A DNA stretch of 64,000 nt from Desertivibrio insolitus (GTDB lineage: Bacteria > Actinomycetota > Actinomycetes > Actinomycetales > Microbacteriaceae). Under the pieces are notes generated by a model. The model was not told the origin of the DNA. It did no database searches and saw nothing but the letters and a program-made list of their open reading frames with translations. Positions 25,686 to 34,099 of this stretch are shown piece after piece. The translations under genes and the position numbers were made by a program. Within the stretch, counting starts at the first letter, position 1. Every line of letters starts with the position of its first letter. The stretch covers positions 496,001 through 560,000 of the forward strand of contig NZ_JAFIQW010000001.1 in NCBI RefSeq assembly GCF_017355965.1, written 5' to 3'.

Positions 25686-26964
25686 GCTGCCGCTTGCCTT
25701 CTACGGCGACGACTTCACCGGGAGCGTCGACGTGCTGCTGCAGCTGCGCCGGGCGGGCTGGCGGAGCCGCCTTCTGCTCGGCCTACCCGACAGCGCACGC
25801 CTGGCCGCGGCCGCCGAGGGCGTGGACGCCCTCGGCATCGCCGGGATCGCCCGCTCACTGCCCACCGAGCACATCGACGCCGAGGTGCGACCGGCGCTCG
25901 AGGCGCTCCGCGGCCTCGGTGCGCGGGTCGTGCAGTACAAGGCCTGCTCGACCGCGGACTCGTCCCCAGGAGTCGGGAGCCTCGGCCGGGTCATCGAGAT
26001 CGCGCGCGAGGTGTTCGGCGCCGCGCCGGTGCCCGCCCTCTTCGCCCAGCCCGACTTCGGTCGCTTCACGGCCTTCGGGCACCACTTCGCGGCGGAGGAC
26101 GGCGTCGTCCATCGCCTCGACCGTCAGCCGACGATGTCATCCCACCCCGTGACCCCGATGCACGAGTCCGATCTCGCCGTGCACCTGTCACGCCAGACCG
26201 CGCTACCCATCGGGCACATCCCGTTCACGCACTATGCCTCGCCACAGGCGGTCGCGCTCAGGCTCGCCGAGGCGGAGGAGGCCGCGCTCGTTCTCGACGC
26301 ACTCAGCGACGACGACGTCGCCCTGGTCGCGGAGGCCATCGCGTCGATCGCCGACCCTGCGCGTCCCCAGTTCGTCCTCGGGTCCGGCGGGCTCAGTTCC
26401 GGTCTCGGACGGGCACTCGCGGTGACCGGCGAGGCGCGGGCCGTCGAGGAGCAGCCGCTCAATCCCGTCGGAGCCGTCCTCGCGGTTTCGGGCAGCCGCT
26501 CGCCGCAGACGGCGCGTCAGGTGCGCGCCGCCGAGCTGGCGGGCTGGGCGTCGATCCCACTGCCGCTCGAGGCGGACGACCCGGTGGCCGCGGTGCGCGA
26601 GCGGGTGCTCGCGGAGCTGCGCGCCGGTCGGAGCGTCGTCGTCACGACCGGTGAGACCGAGGTGACCGACGACGGCAGCGACCTCGTCGGCAGGATCACC
26701 GGGCAACTGGCAGCCCTCCTCGCGACCGCGCTGCAGGCCGAGGTGACCCGCCGTGTCATCGTCTGCGGCGGCGACACCTCGAGCCGGGTGGTGCGACTGC
26801 TCGGCGCGGACTCCCTCTCGATCGCGGCCAACCCGGTCGGCAACGTCGTGCTCTGCTCCGTCTCGTCCACGCTCGACTGGCTCGACGGAGTCGAGATGCT
26901 CCTCAAGGGGGGCCAGGTGGGCCCGGTCGATCTCTTCGACCAGGTGCGTCTGCTGGTCCGCTGA
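25678..26964 (+). CDS. oiaK: DUF1537 four-carbon acid sugar kinase family, probable 3-oxo-isoapionate kinase
   Basis: 428 residues, GTG start overlapping the preceding stop by eight bases. The N-terminal substrate domain begins LAFYGDDFTGSVDVL, the DUF1537 signature GDDxTG, and the C-terminal nucleotide domain has ICGGDTSSRV. The family phosphorylates threonate, erythronate, 2-oxo-tetronate or 3-oxo-isoapionate. Direct coupling to a RuBisCO-like protein, and an apiosidase-like gene in the same locus, point to 3-oxo-isoapionate. An alternative is a tetronate kinase whose decarboxylating partner would normally be a PdxA2 or aldolase, neither seen here. Confidence 0.8.
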   Translation: MPELPLAFYGDDFTGSVDVLLQLRRAGWRSRLLLGLPDSARLAAAAEGVDALGIAGIARSLPTEHIDAEVRPALEALRGLGARVVQYKACSTADSSPGVGSLGRVIEIAREVFGAAPVPALFAQPDFGRFTAFGHHFAAEDGVVHRLDRQPTMSSHPVTPMHESDLAVHLSRQTALPIGHIPFTHYASPQAVALRLAEAEEAALVLDALSDDDVALVAEAIASIADPARPQFVLGSGGLSSGLGRALAVTGEARAVEEQPLNPVGAVLAVSGSRSPQTARQVRAAELAGWASIPLPLEADDPVAAVRERVLAELRAGRSVVVTTGETEVTDDGSDLVGRITGQLAALLATALQAEVTRRVIVCGGDTSSRVVRLLGADSLSIAANPVGNVVLCSVSSTLDWLDGVEMLLKGGQVGPVDLFDQVRLLVR

Positions 26965-26982
26965 GCAGAGCTTCGGCGCCGA

Positions 26983-29913
26983 TCACCGAACGGCGAAGCG
27001 CACCCGCAAGCTGACGGCCTCGCGCGGGATGCGGTAGCGCTCCGGCAGGGCCGGCCCGACCGACGCCGAGCCGAGTCCGAGCTGAGCGTGGTCGACGTTC
27101 AGCCACACCCGCCCGGAATCGACCAGGTCGTGAGGATGCCGCGCCCGTTCGAGGTCCTCACTGGTCCACCGGCGCGCGGTGAAGTCGAACATCGGGGCGC
27201 CCTCCACGCGCAGCACCGGGAGCCCTTCGCCCCGCAGCTCGAGCCATCGGGTGTCGACGTGGTTGCCGTTCTCCTGCGGCACCGGGTACGGCACCTGCAG
27301 GTCGTCGATCGCGGCGCCGTGTCGACCGACGACCGCGGCATCCTTCGAGTCCGCATACGACTCGCTCGGCCCGCGCCCGAACCAGTCCGCGAAGCGGTAC
27401 GCCCCGGGCAGCCCGAGACGCAGACCGAGCCGCGGCAGCACCACGTTCCGGTGCCGGTGAGGAGTGTCGGCCCAGGGGCCGGTGAACTCCACCGCGGCCT
27501 CGAGGGACACACCGTCGTCGTCGCCGGACCAGGTGAATCGGTAGACGAGGGCGTGCGGGTGCGCCGCCGCGGCGAGCCGTCCGGCCACCACGATCCGCTC
27601 GTCGAACCGCTCGACGCTGTCGACCCGGTCGAGCATGCGGTCGATGCCGACCGCTCGCCACACCGCTGCCAGGTCGTTGGCATTGCCACCCTGTCCGCGA
27701 TCGTTCTCGGTCGGCGCACGTACGACGTCGAGCCGGGGTCCGTCGAGCTCCAGGCCGCCCAGCGTGAGCAGCCGGCCCGAGACCTCGTCGAACGCCGCGG
27801 GTCCCAGGTGGATGACGCCCCGCGATGCGTTCGTGGAGGCCGACCGGCGAGCCGGCGAGGCGCGGTGCTCGGCGAGCCGGCCCTGCGCCCAGGCGACGAC
27901 GTGCCCGGTGCTCGCCCAGGCCGCGTCTTCGGCGAGCACGGCTTCGACGGTGAGCCACCACTCCCCTGGCTCGTCCACGGCGGTGGTGGGACTCGGAAGG
28001 GTCACGCTCTCGCCCGGAGCGAGGAACGGCACGGCGAGGTCACCCTTTGCCCGCGGCTCTCCGTCGAGCTCGAGCCTCCAGCGGAACGTCAGATGGTCGA
28101 GGGAGACGTGGTCGTAGTCGTTGCGGATCTGGATCGTGTCGGCGACGACGATCTCGACCGGCTGCACCGCCCTCTTCAGCTCGGCGAGCGCCGGCGACGG
28201 GGTGCGATCCGCGAACACGAGTCCGTCGAGGCAGTACCGGCCGCCGTTCGGACGGTACGCGACGTCGCCGCCGTGCATCGTGAACTCTCTGCCCTCGGCA
28301 TCACAGGAGGTGAAGCCGTGATCGATCCACTCCCAGACGAAGCCGCCGCAGAAGCGCTCGTGCGAGCGCAGGATCCGGTGGTAGTCGCCGAGGGATCCGG
28401 GACCGTTGCCCATGGCGTGCGCGTACTCGCAGAGGAGGAACGGCAGGCTCCGCCGGCGCGCGTCCTCCTCGTCGCTGATGCCCGCCGGGCGGGGGTCACT
28501 CCGTGTGCCGATCTGCTCGAGCAGTTCTTGCGAGGGATACATCAGCGAGGCGAAGTCGGAGTTGCGGTAGCTCGGGTCGCGCTCGTAGTGGATCGGGCGG
28601 GATGAGTCACGGCCCCGGATCCACTCCTCGAGCGCGTCGAAGTTCTCGCCGACCCAGCTCTCGTTCGCGATCGACCAGATGACGACGCTCGGCCTGTTCT
28701 TGTCCCGCTCAACCATCCGGCGGGTGCGGTCGAGCAGAGCGTCTCGCCACCGGGGGTCGGCGGGAGGGTTCCCCTCCCAGCCGGAGTAGATGAACCCGTG
28801 GGTCTCGAGGTCCCCCTCCTCCACGACCCAGAGGCCGAGCTCGTCGCAGAGCCGCAGGAACTCGGGGTGCGGCGGGTAGTGGCTGGTGCGCACGGCGTTG
28901 ATGTTGTGCTGTTTCATCAGGAGGATGTCGCGCCGCATCGTCTCGCGGTCGAGAGTGCGCCCGGTCTCCGGGTGGTGCTCGTGCCGGTTGACCCCGCGGA
29001 AGAACACCTTCCGGCCGTTCACGCGCAGGGTCCCGTCGACGATCTCCACGCTGCGGAAGCCGATCGCCAGTTCGTGGGTCTCGCTGCCGTCCTCGGACGT
29101 GAGGGTCCCCCGGTACAGCCGCGGCGACTCCGCGCTCCAGGGATCGACGGGAACCACGGTCGTCTCCCCCGCGCGCACATGGATGCCCAACTCCGGCACG
29201 TCGACGATCCCCGGCGCGCTCGCGTCCACCCGCAGGGTGCCCAGTCGTGTGACGTGATCGAAGTCGGCGTGCACGAAGTGGTCGTCGATGCCGCCGCGAC
29301 GCTCGAGGAGCTCGACCTCCCGGAAGATGCCCGGGAGCCACCACATGTCCTGGTCCTCCAGATAGGTGCCGCCCGACCAGCGGTGCACGCGCACCGCCAG
29401 GACGTTCTCGCCGGCGACGACCGGCGCATCGAACTCGAATGGAAGGCGACTGCCGGTCGACCACCCGAGCTCCCGCCCGTTGAGCCACACCTTCGCGCAG
29501 GAGTCCACGCCCTGGAAACGGAGAACGGCGCCGCGCCAGTCCCCGGGCACGTCGAAGACGAGCCGGTAGTCGCCGGTCGGGTTCTCGCTGGGCACCCGAG
29601 GCGGGTCGAGGGGGATGGGCAAGGCGGTGTTCGTGTACAGCGGGCCCTCGTCCGTGCCACGGAGCGATCGGGCCGGGCCGCCCGAGAGCGGCGTGACCGC
29701 TTCGAGCACCCAGTGCGACGGAACGCGGATGTCATCCCACCCGGAGTCGTCGAAGCCCGGCTCGATGAAGGCCCTGCCGGTGCCCGCTGCGGTCGGACTG
29801 AGGCGGAAGCGCCAGGTACCGCTGAGATCGAGCGTCCGGGCGTTGGTGACGGAGTCGGCACGTGGTTCGCGGCGGCCTGCGCCGGGGGCGAAGTCCTCCC
29901 AGTAGTCCGGCAT
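26983..29913 (-). CDS. GH2 beta-galactosidase-type glycosidase (LacZ architecture)
   Basis: 976 residues from ATG 29913, chosen for GAGGAG just upstream. Domains in order: sugar-binding jelly roll (LDLSGTWRFRLSP), Ig-like domain, TIM barrel (VFFRGVNRHEHHPETGR), second Ig-like domain and a C-terminal Bgal_small_N domain (WFGRGPSESYADS). Acid/base Glu418 in IANESW and nucleophile Glu496 in LCEYAHAMGNG. No signal peptide. In this locus it may remove galactose or a related beta-linked sugar from imported oligosaccharides. The 18-base gap to the convergent kinase gene holds no obvious hairpin. Confidence 0.93.
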   Translation of the reverse strand: MPDYWEDFAPGAGRREPRADSVTNARTLDLSGTWRFRLSPTAAGTGRAFIEPGFDDSGWDDIRVPSHWVLEAVTPLSGGPARSLRGTDEGPLYTNTALPIPLDPPRVPSENPTGDYRLVFDVPGDWRGAVLRFQGVDSCAKVWLNGRELGWSTGSRLPFEFDAPVVAGENVLAVRVHRWSGGTYLEDQDMWWLPGIFREVELLERRGGIDDHFVHADFDHVTRLGTLRVDASAPGIVDVPELGIHVRAGETTVVPVDPWSAESPRLYRGTLTSEDGSETHELAIGFRSVEIVDGTLRVNGRKVFFRGVNRHEHHPETGRTLDRETMRRDILLMKQHNINAVRTSHYPPHPEFLRLCDELGLWVVEEGDLETHGFIYSGWEGNPPADPRWRDALLDRTRRMVERDKNRPSVVIWSIANESWVGENFDALEEWIRGRDSSRPIHYERDPSYRNSDFASLMYPSQELLEQIGTRSDPRPAGISDEEDARRRSLPFLLCEYAHAMGNGPGSLGDYHRILRSHERFCGGFVWEWIDHGFTSCDAEGREFTMHGGDVAYRPNGGRYCLDGLVFADRTPSPALAELKRAVQPVEIVVADTIQIRNDYDHVSLDHLTFRWRLELDGEPRAKGDLAVPFLAPGESVTLPSPTTAVDEPGEWWLTVEAVLAEDAAWASTGHVVAWAQGRLAEHRASPARRSASTNASRGVIHLGPAAFDEVSGRLLTLGGLELDGPRLDVVRAPTENDRGQGGNANDLAAVWRAVGIDRMLDRVDSVERFDERIVVAGRLAAAAHPHALVYRFTWSGDDDGVSLEAAVEFTGPWADTPHRHRNVVLPRLGLRLGLPGAYRFADWFGRGPSESYADSKDAAVVGRHGAAIDDLQVPYPVPQENGNHVDTRWLELRGEGLPVLRVEGAPMFDFTARRWTSEDLERARHPHDLVDSGRVWLNVDHAQLGLGSASVGPALPERYRIPREAVSLRVRFAVR

Positions 29914-30046
29914 CCGGCTCCTCCTCATCGAGTGCGTCAACGAACGGAGCCGGGCTCGGTGGCGAGGAACACGTGATTCCGAGCACCGGAGGTCGCTCGG
30001 ACCCGACGCGCGATCCTCCTCGTCCTGAGCGGATGCTCTGGCCCCG

Positions 30047-30081
30047 TGAGTATTCTCGCATTGCTGCATCGATATTCACAA
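30047..30081. promoter_or_regulatory. 35-bp promoter/operator element, copy 2
   Basis: On the minus strand it repeats the 22282-22316 element with four mismatches, all in or next to the central spacer. It lies 133 bases upstream of the GH2 start and 113 bases upstream of the binding-protein start, so it could serve both divergent units. It includes the box TGCATCGATATTCA at 30065-30078. Confidence 0.7.
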
Positions 30082-30118
30082 CGGGCTCGGTGTGTGCTAA
30101 CCTCGCGGCGAGCCGGTC

Positions 30119-30150
30119 GTTGCATAATCACTCAGCGGTGAATCGTTGCG
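30119..30150. promoter_or_regulatory. TGCAT-type regulatory box upstream of the ABC importer
   Basis: TGCATAATCACTCA (30121-30134) followed four bases later by TGAATCGTTGCG. The first box fits the locus-wide consensus TGCATNNTNNTCA. It lies 44 bases upstream of the binding-protein start, where a repressor would block the promoter. The rest of the 29914-30193 gap carries the 35-bp element and ribosome sites only. Confidence 0.55.
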
Positions 30151-30193
30151 TCGGCACCGACTACACCACCTAAGTCGTCAAGGAGGACGTCCA

Positions 30194-31531
30194 ATGAGAA
30201 CATCCCTGTGTCGCCGCGCTTTGCCCGCCACGGCCCTCGCGCTCGCCGCGATCACCTCCCTCGCTGCCTGCAGCGGCGGCAGCGCCGAAGGGAGCGGTAG
30301 CGGATCCGGCGGAGCCGGCGGAACCGACCCCGAGGCGTTCACCGTGATGACCGCGAACGAGAACGCCGCACTCGAGCAGCTCCTCACCACGCTGTCCGAG
30401 GACCAGTGCAAGGCCGAGAACGAGGCACTGCCCCTCGAACACCAGAAGGTGGCTCAGGCCGACGTGGTGCAGAAGATCACGCTGCTCGCGAGCCAGGACG
30501 CAATGCCCGCGCACACCATCGCGGGCACGGCCCTCATCCGGCCCGACGGCGACCTCGGCGCCGGTGGACTGGTGCAGGATCTGCAGGCGGCCCTGAAGGA
30601 CGCGGGTGCGGAGGACAACGTCCTGCCCGCGGCCATCTCCACCGAGGAGAACGTCTACGGCGGCTTCGTCTCGATGCCGTACCAGTACAACATCGAGGGC
30701 TTCTGGTACAACAAGCAGATCTTCGAGGAGCAGGGCATCGAGATCCCCACCACGTGGGAAGACCTCACCGCCGCCGCCGCCCAGCTCGAGCAGGCGGGTG
30801 TCCAGCCGCTGACCACCGCCGGCGCGCAGGGCTTCCCCCTCACGCGTCTGATGGGCATGTACATCTACCGCAACCTCGGTCCTGACGCGATGGAGGCGAT
30901 CCGCGACGGCGACGCCGAGCTCACCGACGAGGGCTACGTCGCGGGCGCCCAGGCGCTGGCCGATCTCGCGGCGAGCGGTTACTTCGGCGAGGGCTTCACG
31001 AGCCGCGACAGCGACACCTCGATCAACCAGTTCCTCACCGGCACCGCCGCGATGACCTACGACGGCAGCTGGATCCTCGGCGCGGTCAACGACCCGGAGC
31101 GCAACCAGATCGGCGGCGAGAACGTCGGCTTCTTCCCCTTCCCCGAGGTCGAGGGCGGCGAGGGATCGATCGACCAGTACCCGGCCAACGCGGGTGCCCC
31201 GATGATCATCTCGGCCAAGACGTTCGGCCCGAAGGTCGCCGACTGGGTGACCTGCATCTCCGAGAACTACGGCTCGCTCGCGCTTCAGGAGCAGGGCATC
31301 ATCTCCGGCTTCACCGTGAACGAGGAGGTCACCGACATCTCCCCGAACACCGCGGAGATCCAGGAGCTCATCAGCGGCATCGACGAGGAGACGGTGCTCT
31401 GGTTCGAGGCGCTGTTCGACCCGAAGAGCAACTCGCTCGCCTCGAGCAACGCCGCACTGCTCACCACCGGCCAGATGACCGCGGAGGACTACATGACGGC
31501 CCTCCAGGAGAGCATCGACGCCAACAAGTGA
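30194..31531 (+). CDS. Sugar ABC transporter substrate-binding lipoprotein
   Basis: 445 residues, ATG 30194 with a strong AAGGAGG nine bases upstream. Lipoprotein signal with lipobox LAAC near residue 28, then a Ser/Gly-rich linker. Type-1 extracellular solute-binding fold, with the ligand-pocket-like segment SMPYQYNIEGFWYNKQIFEEQ and AAMTYDGSWILG. Receptor for the importer encoded by the next two genes; its ligand is probably a plant oligosaccharide containing apiose, rhamnose or arabinose (inference from the locus). No dedicated ATPase gene is present. Confidence 0.92.
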   Translation: MRTSLCRRALPATALALAAITSLAACSGGSAEGSGSGSGGAGGTDPEAFTVMTANENAALEQLLTTLSEDQCKAENEALPLEHQKVAQADVVQKITLLASQDAMPAHTIAGTALIRPDGDLGAGGLVQDLQAALKDAGAEDNVLPAAISTEENVYGGFVSMPYQYNIEGFWYNKQIFEEQGIEIPTTWEDLTAAAAQLEQAGVQPLTTAGAQGFPLTRLMGMYIYRNLGPDAMEAIRDGDAELTDEGYVAGAQALADLAASGYFGEGFTSRDSDTSINQFLTGTAAMTYDGSWILGAVNDPERNQIGGENVGFFPFPEVEGGEGSIDQYPANAGAPMIISAKTFGPKVADWVTCISENYGSLALQEQGIISGFTVNEEVTDISPNTAEIQELISGIDEETVLWFEALFDPKSNSLASSNAALLTTGQMTAEDYMTALQESIDANK

Positions 31532-31541
31532 TCGTGAGCGA

Positions 31542-31574
31542 CCGACTCCCCGCGGCATGAGCCCGGGGAGTCGG
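31542..31574 (+). terminator. Intra-operon hairpin after the binding-protein gene
   Basis: An 11-bp perfect stem (31542-31552 with 31564-31574, loop of 11) ten bases after the binding-protein stop and 22 bases before the permease start. Such hairpins commonly attenuate read-through or protect the upstream message, giving more binding protein than permease. Confidence 0.7.
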
Positions 31575-31596
31575 CCGCTTCGGAAGGAGTGAGACG

Positions 31597-32478
31597 ATGC
31601 AGTCGATCTTCGGGGACCGCAAGACGGTCCTCATCCTGCTGGGGCCGGCACTGCTGCTGTACACCTTGCTCAAGGTTGTTCCCGTGCTCTGGTCGTTCGG
31701 TCTCTCGTTCTTCGAGGGCAACACCCTGCGGGGCTTCACCTGGGTCGGCGTCGACAACTTCGTGACCTTCCTGGGAGACGACGCCGCCCTGCAGTCGGTG
31801 TGGGTGAGCGTGATCTTCTCGATCGCGGCCACCGTCGGGCAGGTGACGCTCGGTTACCTGCTCGCCCTGCTCTACGTCTTCGTCCTCCGGCGGGGATCGG
31901 CCGTCGTGCGCACCGTCGTCTTCTTCCCCGCGATCCTGCCCACGGTCGCGGTGGCGCTGCTGTTCAAGAGCTTCGTCGCGGTCGGCGACAATCAGGGCCC
32001 GGTCAACGACCTCATCAACTTCTTCGGCGGCGAGAGCGTGGAAGTGCTCGCGACGACGTACGGCACGATGCTCACCGCGATCGTGATGACGCTCTGGAGC
32101 TCGATGGGCTTCTACGCCGTGCTCCTGTACGCCGGGCTGCTCGACATTCCCGAGGATGTCGTCGAGTCCGCACGGATCGACGGCGCGACCGGGTTCCGGC
32201 TCGTGCGGCACATCATCGTGCCCCTGTCCCTGCCGATCCTGCTCTCCTCGATCATCTTCAGCTTCAACTCGACTCTGAAGGTGTTCGACAGCCTCCTCGC
32301 ACTGAACGGCGGCGGCCCCGGAACCTCGACCGCCCCACTCACCCTGTACATGTACCGCACGTCCTTCGAGTACGCGGAGTACGGCTACGGCTCGACCATC
32401 GCGCTCGTGCTGACGTTGCTGTGCCTCGTTTTCACCCTCGCGGTGTTCCGATCGACCCGACGCAAGGCGGAGGACTGA
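31597..32478 (+). CDS. Sugar ABC transporter permease (MalF type)
   Basis: 293 residues, six membrane segments, first at residues 9-30 (TVLILLGPALLLYTLLKVVPVL). EAA loop: VESARIDGATGFRLVRHIIVPLSLPI. CUT1 family. ATG 31597 is preceded by GGAAGGAG. One base separates it from the next permease gene, so the two are expressed together. Confidence 0.92.
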   Translation: MQSIFGDRKTVLILLGPALLLYTLLKVVPVLWSFGLSFFEGNTLRGFTWVGVDNFVTFLGDDAALQSVWVSVIFSIAATVGQVTLGYLLALLYVFVLRRGSAVVRTVVFFPAILPTVAVALLFKSFVAVGDNQGPVNDLINFFGGESVEVLATTYGTMLTAIVMTLWSSMGFYAVLLYAGLLDIPEDVVESARIDGATGFRLVRHIIVPLSLPILLSSIIFSFNSTLKVFDSLLALNGGGPGTSTAPLTLYMYRTSFEYAEYGYGSTIALVLTLLCLVFTLAVFRSTRRKAED

Positions 32479-32479
32479 C

Positions 32480-33403
32480 ATGGCCCTCGACATCTCGACA
32501 CCACCCGCGGCGGTGGCGCCGTCCGCGCCGACCGCTCAACCCCCGCGCACCTCGAGCGCGCGCAGTCGCGGCGCCAAGCGCCTGCTGCGGCGCATCCCGG
32601 TGTGGATCATCGTCGCGGCCCTGATGGTCGTCGTGCTGTACCCGCAGGTCTGGATGGTGCTGGGGTCGTTCAAGACGCAGTCGGAGTTCCTCTCCAACCC
32701 GGCCCTCTCGCTGCCCGAGACCTGGCGTTTCGACAACTACGTCACGGCCTTGACGAACGGCAACGTCGGGCGCAACTACCTCAACAGCGTGCTGGTGACG
32801 ATCCCCTCGGTGATCCTCATCGTCTTCCTCGGCGTGGCCGCGGGTTACGCACTCGAGGTCATGATCTGGAAGGGGCAGCGCGGGACTCTGCTCTACATCC
32901 TCGCCGGCATCATGGTGCCGGGCCAGATGATCCTCGTTCCGCTGTTCATCCTGTACTTCCGCGCGGGCATCACGAACTCGCTGCTGCCGCTGATCATCAC
33001 CTACACGGTGATGGGCCTTCCGCTCACCACCTTCCTCATGGCCAGCTACTTCCGCGCGGTGCCCCGGGAGATCTTCGAGGCCGCCACGATGGACGGCTCC
33101 AGCCCACTGCGCAACTTCTTCGCGATCGGTGTGCCCATGATGCGCAACGCCATTCTCACGATCGGTCTCGTGCAGTTCTTCAGCGTGTGGAACGACCTGC
33201 TCATCGCGCTGACCTTCACCACCCGGCCCGATCTCGCGACGATCCAGGTCGGACTGCTCAGTCTCAGCGACGAGTACGGTTCCACGCAGTACGGCCCCCT
33301 CTTCGCGGCCGTCAGCATCAACATCGTGGTGCTGCTGATCGTCTTCCTCGCGCTCAACAAGAAGATCATGGCCGGCATGGCCGGCGGTGCCGTCAAGGGC
33401 TGA
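32480..33403 (+). CDS. Sugar ABC transporter permease (MalG type)
   Basis: 307 residues. A Pro/Ala/Arg-rich cytoplasmic N-terminus of about 38 residues, then six membrane segments. EAA loop: FEAATMDGSSPLRNFFAIGVPMMRN. Forms the membrane channel with the permease encoded upstream. Followed after 24 bases by the racemase-fold gene, whose inclusion in the transport operon suggests that gene acts on the imported material. Confidence 0.92.
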   Translation: MALDISTPPAAVAPSAPTAQPPRTSSARSRGAKRLLRRIPVWIIVAALMVVVLYPQVWMVLGSFKTQSEFLSNPALSLPETWRFDNYVTALTNGNVGRNYLNSVLVTIPSVILIVFLGVAAGYALEVMIWKGQRGTLLYILAGIMVPGQMILVPLFILYFRAGITNSLLPLIITYTVMGLPLTTFLMASYFRAVPREIFEAATMDGSSPLRNFFAIGVPMMRNAILTIGLVQFFSVWNDLLIALTFTTRPDLATIQVGLLSLSDEYGSTQYGPLFAAVSINIVVLLIVFLALNKKIMAGMAGGAVKG

Positions 33404-33427
33404 GGCCCGAACAAGGAGGAGGAACGG

Positions 33428-34099
33428 ATGTCACAGCGCACGCGCGTCGCACTGCTGCACACCGGCGCGGTCGTGATCCCGATGGCCGGCGAGTTCGTCA
33501 AACGGGAACTGCCGGATGTCACGCCGATCAACTACCTCGACGACAAGATCGTCGCCGATCTGGGCGACCCGGCCCTGGCGCCCTCCGTGGCCGAGCGCGT
33601 CACGAAGCTCGCGCAGGCCGCCGCGGACGCCGGTGCGGAGGCGATCCTCCTGACGTGTTCCTCGATCTCGGAGCTCGCGGCGGGTGCCGCCGAGGAGGTC
33701 GGGCTGCCGATCCTGCGTATCGACGAGGCGATGGCCGACGAGGCGGTGGCCACGGGCGACCGCATCTCGGTACTGGCCACCCTCGCCACCACGAGTGGAC
33801 CGACCACGCGCCTCATCGAGGAGCGCGCCGCGCTCGCCGGTCGAACCCCCACCGTCACGAGCGTGGTCGTCGACGGCGCGTTCGACGCCGTGGTGTCGGG
33901 CGATCGGCCGACCCACGACCGGCTCGTCGCCGCCGCGATCGAGCGCGCCGCGGCCGATGCGGACGTCGTGGTGCTCGCCCAGGCTTCGATGGCGAGCGCG
34001 GCGGACGCCGCTCAGGTCGACGTGCCGGTGCTCACGAGCCTCGAGTCGGGCGTCAAGCGCTTCAGGTCGCTGTTGGAGTCGTCGCCTGCTCGCGACTGA
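33428..34099 (+). CDS. Asp/Glu racemase-superfamily protein with a single catalytic cysteine
   Basis: 223 residues, ATG preceded by AAGGAGGAA. Two pseudo-symmetric alpha/beta halves as in Asp/Glu/hydantoin racemases. The first active-site Cys is present (Cys77 in LLTCSSISE), but the second-half position has Ala186 (LAQASMAS) where racemases carry Cys. One-cysteine members include decarboxylases such as arylmalonate decarboxylase (which keeps the other Cys), so racemisation is unlikely. Last gene of the transporter operon; its 3' end overlaps the convergent SorC regulator gene by 38 bases. A role in isomerising or decarboxylating a branched sugar acid is a speculation. Confidence 0.8.
   Translation: MSQRTRVALLHTGAVVIPMAGEFVKRELPDVTPINYLDDKIVADLGDPALAPSVAERVTKLAQAAADAGAEAILLTCSSISELAAGAAEEVGLPILRIDEAMADEAVATGDRISVLATLATTSGPTTRLIEERAALAGRTPTVTSVVVDGAFDAVVSGDRPTHDRLVAAAIERAAADADVVVLAQASMASAADAAQVDVPVLTSLESGVKRFRSLLESSPARD

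Noticed and set aside
25678-26964. DUF1537 kinase as a threonate/erythronate pathway enzyme
   Set aside because: The usual partners (PdxA2, dehydrogenase of the tetronate pathway, class II aldolase) are absent, and the gene overlaps a RuBisCO-like protein.
26983-33403. GH2 and adjacent importer as a lactose operon
   Set aside because: They share an operator element with GH127/oiaX and sit in the middle of the plant-glycan locus; simple lactose use is less likely.
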